DNA of 6,792 bases from positions 1 to 6,792 of the forward strand of contig JBJFGR010000131.1 of NCBI GenBank assembly GCA_051892875.1, in the 5' to 3' direction. A model generated the notes under the pieces. That model saw nothing but the letters and a program-made list of their open reading frames with translations, ran no database searches and was not told where the DNA came from. The stretch comes from JBJFGR01 sp051892875. GTDB taxonomy: Bacteria > Pseudomonadota > Gammaproteobacteria > Enterobacterales > Succinivibrionaceae. How positions within the stretch are numbered: the stretch's first letter is position 1; each line of letters starts with the position of its first letter. Shown here piece by piece: positions 1-4,777 of the stretch. The position numbers were made by a program, and so were the translations under genes.

Positions 1-40
1 ATATTTTTGCTGCTTGTCCTATTGAAATAATCTTGTTCAT
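1..40 (-). CDS. Possible N-terminus of a MerR-like helix-turn-helix regulator (partial)
   Basis: Reading the minus strand from an ATG at 40-38 gives MNKIISIGQAAKI before the window ends. The IGQAAK segment resembles the start of the first helix of MerR-family regulators (CueR/HmrR-like proteins often begin with an IGQAAK-type sequence). Only 13 codons are visible, there is no clear Shine-Dalgarno upstream of the ATG, and the frame stays open for some way upstream, so the start is uncertain. If real, the gene is divergent from the tRNA operon. This rests on a short motif resemblance and could be chance. Confidence 0.35.
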   Translation of the reverse strand, partial: MNKIISIGQAAKI

Positions 41-184
41 AATTCTAAATCTAAATGTAATTTCTAGGTTTAAGTTCTTAAAATTTTTGATTCAAAACTT
101 ATCTTATTCCTTTTTGATTAATTTTCACTTTTAGGCATTTTTTAAATACTGAAAAACTTTTAAAGTTTTCCCTAAAACTATAGC

Positions 185-247
185 AAAAAACCTATTTTTT
201 AGGAATTTTTATAAAAAAATACATTTTTTTTAATTTTTTTTAAAAAA
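185..247. promoter_or_regulatory. Phased A/T tracts upstream of the tRNA promoter (UP-element-like)
   Basis: Runs of A or T lie at 185-190 (A), 195-200 (T), 206-210 (T), 213-219 (A), 224-231 (T), 234-241 (T) and 242-247 (A). Several are centred about 10-11 bp apart, the spacing expected of intrinsically curved DNA. They end just upstream of the -35 box at 252. AT-rich UP elements that bind the RNA polymerase alpha C-terminal domain are known upstream of stable-RNA promoters, and this is the inferred role. The background is also AT-rich, so some of the pattern may be compositional. Confidence 0.45.
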
Positions 248-251
248 GTTG

Positions 252-280
252 TTGACAATAATTCAAATAACGTGGATAAT
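252..280 (+). promoter_or_regulatory. Sigma70-type promoter of the tRNA operon
   Basis: A perfect -35 box TTGACA (252-257) and a -10 box GATAAT (275-280, one mismatch) are separated by exactly 17 bp. The bases after the -10 box are GC-rich (GCACCCCG from 281), in sharp contrast to the surrounding AT-rich DNA. GC-rich discriminators are typical of stable-RNA promoters under stringent control by ppGpp. Transcription would start near 287, leaving a leader of about 27 nt before the first tRNA. Confidence 0.85.
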
Positions 281-313
281 GCACCCCGTTCCTTACGAGA
301 ACAACCTTGAAGT

Positions 314-390
314 GGCTACGTAGCTCAGTTGGTTAGAGCATCGCACTCATAATGCGGGGGTCACTAGTTCGATTCTAGTCGTAGCTACCA
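314..390 (+). tRNA. Elongator tRNA-Met (CAU)
   Basis: A 77-nt cloverleaf. The acceptor arm is GGCTACG (314-320) with CGTAGCT (380-386), the discriminator is A387 and CCA is encoded at 388-390. The anticodon stem is TCGCA/TGCGG (341-345/353-357) around the loop CTCATAA, with anticodon CAT at 348-350. The T arm is ACTAG/CTAGT (363-367/375-379) with loop TTCGATT. The sequence closely follows E. coli elongator tRNA-Met (GGCTACGTAGCTCAG start) rather than initiator tRNA or tRNA-Ile2. It is odd in having a terminal G1-U72 wobble where E. coli has G-C. It is the first gene of a three-tRNA operon. Confidence 0.96.
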
Positions 391-401
391 TTGATAGGTT
401 T

Positions 402-476
402 AGGGGTATCGCCAAGTGGTAAGGCAACGGGTTTTGATCCCGTCATCCGCTAGTTCGAATCTAGCTACCCCTGCCA
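402..476 (+). tRNA. tRNA-Gln (UUG)
   Basis: A 75-nt cloverleaf. The acceptor AGGGGTA (402-408) pairs with TACCCCT (466-472), the discriminator is G473 and CCA is encoded at 474-476. The anticodon stem ACGGG/CCCGT (427-431/439-443) encloses TTTTGAT, with anticodon TTG at 434-436. It closely resembles E. coli tRNA-Gln but begins with A1-U72, the reverse of the U1-A72 pair in the E. coli gene and in the next tRNA here. An 11-nt spacer separates it from tRNA-Met. It reads CAA, and by wobble CAG. Confidence 0.97.
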
Positions 477-490
477 ACCATCTTCGATGT

Positions 491-566
491 TGGGGTATCG
501 CCAAGTTGGTAAGGCAGTGGATTCTGATTCCACCATTCCAAGGTTCGAGTCCTTGTACCCCAGCCA
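491..566 (+). tRNA. tRNA-Gln (CUG)
   Basis: A 76-nt cloverleaf. The acceptor TGGGGTA (491-497) pairs with TACCCCA (556-562), the discriminator is G563 and CCA is encoded at 564-566. The anticodon stem GTGGA/TCCAC (517-521/529-533) encloses TTCTGAT, with anticodon CTG at 524-526, reading CAG. The weak U1-A72 first pair is the usual feature recognised by glutaminyl-tRNA synthetase. It lies 14 nt after tRNA-Gln(UUG) and is the last tRNA of the cluster. No clear hairpin terminator follows; only a short T-run lies at 573-577. Confidence 0.97.
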
Positions 567-669
567 GTAGTCTTTTTAATAAATCTTCTTAATTTAATCA
601 ATCAATAGTTTTATTATTCTATTGTTATATACCTTATTAAATTTTTATGATTATTTCATAGTAATGAGA

Positions 670-706
670 TATAATACTCACTTATTGGAGTGTGATATAT
701 AACACA
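670..706 (+). promoter_or_regulatory. Candidate miaB promoter elements and a CRP-like palindrome
   Basis: Two overlapping signals are visible. A consensus -10 TATAAT lies at 670-675 but has no good -35 box at the expected distance. A second candidate, TATATA at 696-701, is preceded by TGA at 693-695 and so forms an extended -10. The same bases form TGTGATATATAACACA (691-706), which matches the CRP core TGTGA-N6-TCACA at 9 of 10 defined positions. In AT-rich DNA such matches arise easily, so the exact start and any CRP control are inference. Confidence 0.35.
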
Positions 707-710
707 TATC

Positions 711-762
711 TATTTTATTATTTGTTTTTATTATTCGTTTTTATTATTTATTGTAATTATTT
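711..762 (+). repeat. Four 13-nt tandem units in the miaB leader
   Basis: Positions 711-723, 724-736, 737-749 and 750-762 align as 13-nt units. The second and third are GTTTTTATTATTC and GTTTTTATTATTT, which differ at one base. The first differs from the third at two bases, and the fourth is more diverged but keeps the ATTATTT end. The block would form a U-rich untranslated leader ending 11 nt before the miaB start codon, where no Shine-Dalgarno is present. Confidence 0.6.
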
Positions 763-773
763 TTGTTATCCTT

Positions 774-2096
774 ATGAGTACATTTCTAATTGAAACTTGG
801 GGTTGTCAAATGAATGAATACGATTCTAATCGTATTCGTGATTTAATGACTTCTGCAAATTATACAGAAACACATAACACAAAAGAAGCTGATGTCATTA
901 TTTTAGTTACTTGTGCTATCCGTGAAAAGGCACAAGAAAAGGTTTTTAACCAAATATTTAGTTGGAAAGCTCACGGTGAATATAAAGAGAACGTTATTAT
1001 CTGCGTAGGTGGTTGCGTTGCATCTCAAGAAGGAGAAGAAATACTAAAAAGAACCCCTATGGTGGGTGTGGTTTTTGGCCCTCAAACCATTCACCGTTTA
1101 ATAAATATGATAGAACAATTCAAAGCAACTAATAAAAGCGTTATAGATATAAGTTTCCCTGCTATTGAAAAGTTCGAATTTTTACCAAATCCAAAAGCTT
1201 ATGGCAACTCCTCTGCTTTTGTTACCATAATGGAAGGTTGCTCAAATTTCTGTACTTACTGCGTTGTTCCATACACTAGAGGTCAAGAAGTTAGCCGTAA
1301 TGTTAATGATGTATTAAATGAGGTAAAAATTCTCTGTGAACAAGGTGTAAAAGAAATAAACCTTATTGGTCAAAATGTAAATTCTTATCAGGGTTTATAC
1401 TCTGACGGTACAGTATGTAACTTTGCAGAACTTCTTTATTTAGTTGCAGCTATAGAAGGAGTAGAACGTATTCGTTTCACAACATCTAACCCTCATGATT
1501 TTACAGACGAAATAATTCAAGCGTTTTCAGATCTTCCTCAAATATCAAATGCTATTCATTTACCTGTGCAAAATGGCTCAAATCGCATATTAAAACTAAT
1601 GAACCGTAAATATACACGAGAACAGTACATTGACGTTGTTACTAAATTACGTGCCGTTAGACCTGATATATACATAAGCACAGACTTTATAGTAGGTTTT
1701 CCTGGAGAAAATGAAGAAGATTTTTCCCAAACTATGGATTTAATCAGAACTGTTAATTTTGATCAAAGTTTTAGTTTTGTTTACTCTCCAAGACCTAATA
1801 CCCCAGCTGCTACATATGAAGATAATGTAGACTTACAAACTAAAAAGAATCGTCTTTATAAATTACAACAACTTATAAATTTCCAAGCTCAAAAATATAG
1901 CCGTGAAATGTTAGGTACAGAACAAAAAGTTTTAATTGATGGTATATCTGTTAAAAACAGTATGGAATTACGAGGAAGAACAGATAATAACCGTACCGTA
2001 AACTTTCCCGGAGATCCAAAGTTAATAGGAAGTTTTGTAAAAGTTAAAATAACAGACGTTTTAACCCATACATTACGTGGTGAATTAATAGAATAA
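774..2096 (+). CDS. miaB: tRNA-2-methylthio-N6-isopentenyladenosine37 synthase MiaB
   Basis: This radical-SAM methylthiotransferase converts i6A37 to ms2i6A37 in tRNAs reading U-initial codons. The 440-aa protein has the full family layout. An N-terminal MTTase domain holds the auxiliary-cluster cysteines C11 (TWGCQMNEYDS), C47 and C81 (VGGCVASQEGE). The radical-SAM core has the CxxxCxxC motif at C156, C160 and C163 (EGCSNFCTYCVVPYTRG) and a C-terminal TRAM domain spans about 377-438. It is about 34 residues shorter than E. coli MiaB, lacking only the C-terminal tail beyond the TRAM domain. V45 replaces the usual Asn of the NTC motif around C47. The ATG at 774 gives the expected N-terminus, but the upstream sequence is T-rich with no Shine-Dalgarno. 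It is the first gene of a tight cluster with phoH and ybeY. Its tRNA neighbours are not substrates, since their anticodons end in U or G. Confidence 0.97.
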   Translation: MSTFLIETWGCQMNEYDSNRIRDLMTSANYTETHNTKEADVIILVTCAIREKAQEKVFNQIFSWKAHGEYKENVIICVGGCVASQEGEEILKRTPMVGVVFGPQTIHRLINMIEQFKATNKSVIDISFPAIEKFEFLPNPKAYGNSSAFVTIMEGCSNFCTYCVVPYTRGQEVSRNVNDVLNEVKILCEQGVKEINLIGQNVNSYQGLYSDGTVCNFAELLYLVAAIEGVERIRFTTSNPHDFTDEIIQAFSDLPQISNAIHLPVQNGSNRILKLMNRKYTREQYIDVVTKLRAVRPDIYISTDFIVGFPGENEEDFSQTMDLIRTVNFDQSFSFVYSPRPNTPAATYEDNVDLQTKKNRLYKLQQLINFQAQKYSREMLGTEQKVLIDGISVKNSMELRGRTDNNRTVNFPGDPKLIGSFVKVKITDVLTHTLRGELIE

Positions 2097-2100
2097 GGTG
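2095..2100 (+). promoter_or_regulatory. Shine-Dalgarno that favours the second GTG of phoH
   Basis: AAGGTG at 2095-2100 overlaps the miaB stop codon and ends 6 nt before GTG 2107. That is an ideal distance for GTG 2107, whereas the upstream in-frame GTG at 2098 lies inside the site and has no ribosome binding site of its own. Confidence 0.65.
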
Positions 2101-2106
2101 CATAAA

Positions 2107-3195
2107 GTGTCTCAAACTACAAATATAAAATTCTCACTTGAACCAGCTGACTCTTATCGTTTAATAAGTTTATGCGGCCCCTTAGATGATAATTTAAAAC
2201 AAATCGAACGTCGCTTGGGAGTCCAAATAATATATCTAAATGAAAAATTTAGTGTAACAGGGCCTGAAAAAAATATTAAAGTAGCCACTTCTATTATAAA
2301 AAATTTATATATAGATACAGCACCTTTAAAAGGTAAAGATATTCCAATAATAACACCTGATAAAGTGCATTTGGCAATTTCAGAATCCAAAATATTAGAA
2401 GTAAATACTGAAGATAATCAAAAAGATCCTATTAGTGCAGAAATCAATAAACTATATTCTGAATCCGTAAACATAAAAACCAAAAAAGGACTTGTAAAAC
2501 CTCGTTCAGAAAACCAAAATAATTACATAAACAATATTCTTACCCACGATGTGACCTTTGGCATAGGTCCTGCTGGAACAGGTAAAACCTATTTAGCAGT
2601 AGCAGCTGCTGTTAACGCCCTAGAAACGCAAGAAATCAGACGTATCCTATTAACTAGACCAGCTGTGGAAGCTGGAGAAAAACTTGGATTTTTACCTGGC
2701 GATTTATCTCAAAAAGTTGATCCATACTTAAGACCATTGTACGATGCTTTATTTGAAATGTTGGGATTTGAAAGAGTTGAAAAGTTAATTGAGCGCCAAG
2801 TTATAGAAATAGCTCCATTGGCTTATATGAGGGGAAGAACATTAAATGACTCTTTCATTATTCTAGATGAAAGTCAAAATACAACCATTGAACAAATGAA
2901 AATGTTTTTAACTCGTATCGGCTTTAACTCAAAAGCTGTAATAACAGGAGATATAACCCAAATAGATTTACCCAAAAATGTGCGTTCAGGTTTAAAACAA
3001 GCAATAGAAGTATTATCAAATGTTGATGATATAAGTTTTAATTTCTTTACATCTACTGACGTCGTAAGACACCCAGTTGTTGCAAAAATTGTTCAAGCAT
3101 ATGAAAAATACGATGCAAAACAGAGAATGAAAGAAACTAATAGTAAAGAATTTAAGAATAAAGAATTTAAGAACAAGGAAAATGATTGTGATTAA
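2107..3195 (+). CDS. phoH: PhoH-family ATPase YbeZ
   Basis: This cytoplasmic PhoH-like P-loop protein works with the endoribonuclease YbeY in rRNA maturation; in E. coli its nucleotidase/helicase-like activity is linked to that partnership. With the start at GTG 2107 it has 362 residues. The N-terminal 100 or so follow E. coli YbeZ (LEPADSYRLISLCGP). The PhoH domain contains Walker A GPAGTGKT (154-161), the signature TRPAVEAGEKLGFLPGDL, DPYLRPLYD (205-213) and Walker B FIILDESQN (250-258). An in-frame GTG at 2098 would add three residues but lacks a Shine-Dalgarno. The gene follows miaB by 10 nt, so translation is probably coupled. The C-terminus is a charged tail with a perfect KEFKN-KEFKN duplication. 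It overlaps ybeY by 14 nt. Confidence 0.96.
   Translation: MSQTTNIKFSLEPADSYRLISLCGPLDDNLKQIERRLGVQIIYLNEKFSVTGPEKNIKVATSIIKNLYIDTAPLKGKDIPIITPDKVHLAISESKILEVNTEDNQKDPISAEINKLYSESVNIKTKKGLVKPRSENQNNYINNILTHDVTFGIGPAGTGKTYLAVAAAVNALETQEIRRILLTRPAVEAGEKLGFLPGDLSQKVDPYLRPLYDALFEMLGFERVEKLIERQVIEIAPLAYMRGRTLNDSFIILDESQNTTIEQMKMFLTRIGFNSKAVITGDITQIDLPKNVRSGLKQAIEVLSNVDDISFNFFTSTDVVRHPVVAKIVQAYEKYDAKQRMKETNSKEFKNKEFKNKENDCD
3145..3174 (+). repeat. 15-bp tandem duplication at the phoH 3' end
   Basis: Two 15-bp units, AAAGAATTTAAGAAT (3145-3159) and AAAGAATTTAAGAAC (3160-3174), differ only in the last base. They are in frame and encode KEFKN twice in the charged C-terminal tail of PhoH. The following bases, AAGGAA, supply the ybeY ribosome binding site, so the duplication lies directly against the translation start of the next gene. 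Confidence 0.85.
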
Positions 3196-3685
3196 TATTG
3201 ATTTACAAATAGCTATTGAAGAAAGCAATGAAAAACAGATTCCTACTTTAGAAGATTTTCAAAAATTTGCAGAAGCTGCTATTTTACCACATAGAGAAAA
3301 CGCAAATTTAACAATACGCATTGTAGATGAAAATGAAAGCCACGAACTAGATCTCAAATATCGTCAAAAAGACCGCCCAACTAATGTTTTATCTTTCCCT
3401 TACGATTATCCAGAAGGATTACCTGAAGAAGCTTATGAAGAAATGGGTATTGATACAAACTACATAGGCGATTTAGTTATCTGCAAATCCATAGTGGAAA
3501 AAGAAGCTCTAGAACAAAACAAACCATTAATTGCTCATTGGGCACATATGATTGTTCATGGTTCCCTTCATTTACTAGGCTATGATCATATTACTGATGA
3601 AGAAGCTAACGTAATGGAATCATTAGAAACAAACATAATGACTTCTTTAGGTTTTACAGACCCTTACAAAGATGATGAAATCTAA
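3182..3685 (+). CDS. ybeY: Endoribonuclease YbeY (16S rRNA 3'-end maturation)
   Basis: YbeY is a single-strand-specific, zinc-dependent endoribonuclease needed for 16S rRNA 3' processing and late ribosome quality control in the cytoplasm. The 167-aa product has the family signature HGSLHLLGYDH, with zinc ligands H126, H130 and H136, the conserved R61 (KYRQKDRPTNVLSFP) and GDLVIC. Compared with E. coli (155 aa) there is an acidic insertion of about 10 residues between SFP and GDLVIC (around residues 74-95). The ATG at 3182 gives an N-terminus aligning residue for residue with E. coli YbeY, but AGGA at 3176-3179 is only 2 nt away. GTG 3188, 8 nt from the site, is a possible alternative start removing two residues. 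The start lies inside the end of phoH, implying translational coupling between the two partners. Confidence 0.96.
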   Translation: MIVINIDLQIAIEESNEKQIPTLEDFQKFAEAAILPHRENANLTIRIVDENESHELDLKYRQKDRPTNVLSFPYDYPEGLPEEAYEEMGIDTNYIGDLVICKSIVEKEALEQNKPLIAHWAHMIVHGSLHLLGYDHITDEEANVMESLETNIMTSLGFTDPYKDDEI

Positions 3686-3750
3686 TTATATTTATTAGAT
3701 CAGAAATAAAAAAACTGTTGTAAAATTTTTATAAAATATTATTCATCTAT

Positions 3751-3778
3751 TTAACAAAACTAAATTTATATGTATAAT
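3751..3778 (+). promoter_or_regulatory. Sigma70-type promoter for corC-lnt
   Basis: In the 143-nt gap after ybeY, a -35 box TTAACA (3751-3756, 5 of 6) and a perfect -10 box TATAAT (3773-3778) are 16 bp apart. Transcription would start near 3785, giving a leader of about 45 nt before corC. This suggests that corC-lnt can be transcribed separately from miaB-phoH-ybeY, although read-through is possible because no convincing terminator follows ybeY. Confidence 0.7.
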
Positions 3779-3798
3779 GCTAAGAGTTTTTTTATTAT

Positions 3799-3816
3799 AG
3801 GAGCGGTGAAAAACCG
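3799..3816 (+). promoter_or_regulatory. Distant corC Shine-Dalgarno with an intervening hairpin
   Basis: A strong Shine-Dalgarno AGGAG lies at 3799-3803, but 25 nt separate it from the corC ATG at 3829, and nothing closer resembles a ribosome binding site. Immediately after it, CGGT (3804-3807) and ACCG (3813-3816) can form a 4-bp stem around a GAAAA loop. Folding would leave about 12 nt between the stem and the ATG. An 8-codon reading frame from GTG 3806 to TGA 3832 overlaps the corC ATG as ATGA, an alternative route to translational coupling. Confidence 0.5.
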
Positions 3817-3828
3817 ATTATACAATAT

Positions 3829-4692
3829 ATGAGTAGTGACGAGCGTAACGTTCACAATCAACATAATCAACGCCATAATACATGGATTGAAAGAATTGGT
3901 CACATTATAAAAGGTGAACCAAACGATCGAGATGATTTAGCTGAAATCATATCTGATGCAGGAGAAAGAGAAATAATAGACGAAGATACGCAAGATATGC
4001 TCGAAGGAGTTTTTGAAATATCTGAATTGCGTGTGCGTGATATTATGATTCCCCGTTCACAAATGATCACCATATCAAATGATTCAACAATTGAAAAAGC
4101 AACAAAAGAAATTATTGAATCAGGTCACTCAAGATATCCAGTTATTTACGAAGATAAAGATCATATCGAAGGAATTCTACTTGCGAAAGATTTATTAAAA
4201 TTTTTGGTAAATAAACCTAATAATGGAACTCTTAAAGATATTATCCGTCCAGCCGTAGTTGTTCCTGAAAGCAAACGTGTAGATAGATTGCTTAAAGAAT
4301 TTCAACAATGTCGCTATCACATGGCTATTGTAGTAGATGAATATGGCGGTGTTTCAGGGTTAGTAACAATTGAAGATATATTAGAATTAATTGTTGGTGA
4401 AATAGAGGACGAATACGATACAGATGATGAAGAAGTAGAAGATATTAAACAAATAAGCCCTACTCTTTACCATATTCAAAGCTTAACCCCAATAGAAACC
4501 TTTAATAAAAAATTTAATACAAATTATTCAGACGATGAATTTGATACTATTGGTGGTTTGGTAATGCATGCATTTGGTCATCTTCCATCAAAAGGTGATT
4601 CGGTAAGTGTTGATCAATTTAATTTTAAAGTTTTATCAGCGGATAAACGCTCTACACATTTACTCCAAATGATTATATCTGAACTTGAATAA
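3829..4692 (+). CDS. corC: CBS-domain protein CorC/YbeX
   Basis: CorC (YbeX) was named for a role in cobalt/magnesium efflux with CorA, and in E. coli its loss also disturbs ribosome metabolism; the biochemical activity is unsettled. The 287-aa protein matches E. coli CorC in length and organisation and has no membrane segment, so it is the cytosolic form. It has an N-terminal segment ending in EDTQDMLEGVFEISELRVRDIMIPRSQM. Two CBS domains follow (about 72-132 and 137-192, including SRYPVIYEDKDHIEGILLAKD and VDEYGGVSGLVTIEDILE). An acidic linker (192-207) leads to a CorC_HlyC transporter-associated domain (about 208-285, with DTIGGLVMHAFGHLP). The ATG at 3829 gives the expected N-terminus although the Shine-Dalgarno is unusually far upstream. 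It lies 85 nt before lnt in the same orientation. Confidence 0.95.
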   Translation: MSSDERNVHNQHNQRHNTWIERIGHIIKGEPNDRDDLAEIISDAGEREIIDEDTQDMLEGVFEISELRVRDIMIPRSQMITISNDSTIEKATKEIIESGHSRYPVIYEDKDHIEGILLAKDLLKFLVNKPNNGTLKDIIRPAVVVPESKRVDRLLKEFQQCRYHMAIVVDEYGGVSGLVTIEDILELIVGEIEDEYDTDDEEVEDIKQISPTLYHIQSLTPIETFNKKFNTNYSDDEFDTIGGLVMHAFGHLPSKGDSVSVDQFNFKVLSADKRSTHLLQMIISELE

Positions 4693-4707
4693 TAGTTAGT
4701 TTTTACT

Positions 4708-4762
4708 AAAAAAATAAGCTAAAATAACTTACGTTTGTTTTAGTTTATTTTTTTTCTTTTTT
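4708..4762 (+). terminator. AT-rich hairpin plus U-tract between corC and lnt
   Basis: The arms 4708-4724 and 4738-4754 pair over 17 positions with a single G-U wobble (G4718/T4744) and one C-G pair. Two more A-T pairs and a wobble can extend the stem to 20, closing a 7-nt loop (CTTACGT). The T-rich right arm is followed by C and six T (4757-4762), giving intrinsic-terminator geometry, though the stem is unusually poor in G-C and its strength is uncertain. It ends 15 nt before the lnt start codon, so it would act as a terminator or attenuator inside the corC-lnt unit. Confidence 0.45.
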
Positions 4763-4777
4763 AATGAATTTTTTTCT

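Noticed and set aside
151..170. AAAACTTT-T-AAAGTTTT near-perfect palindrome
   Set aside because: It is low-complexity AT-rich sequence with a 1-nt centre and no linked gene or T-tail, so no role can be supported.
314..390. Interpretation of the CAU tRNA as tRNA-Ile2 or initiator tRNA
   Set aside because: The acceptor GGCTACG and overall sequence match elongator tRNA-Met; it lacks the three G-C pairs of the initiator anticodon stem and the GGCCCCT acceptor of tRNA-Ile2.
603..624. CAATAG...CTATTG inverted repeat after the tRNA genes, considered as a terminator
   Set aside because: It is only a 6-bp AT-rich stem with a 10-nt loop and no U-tract, too weak to support a call.
2098..2106. GTG 2098 as the phoH start
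   Set aside because: No ribosome binding site precedes it, and it lies within the Shine-Dalgarno that fits GTG 2107.
2154..2390. 78-codon open frame on the minus strand inside phoH
   Set aside because: It lies opposite the conserved phoH reading frame and shows no recognisable domain or ribosome binding site.
3016..3228. 70-codon open frame on the minus strand across the phoH-ybeY junction
   Set aside because: Its Phe/Ile-rich product is the complement of A-rich Lys/Asn codons in real genes.
3680..3700. ATCTAAT...ATTAGAT inverted repeat at the ybeY stop codon
   Set aside because: The 7-bp stem has one G-C pair and is followed by an A-rich, not T-rich, stretch.
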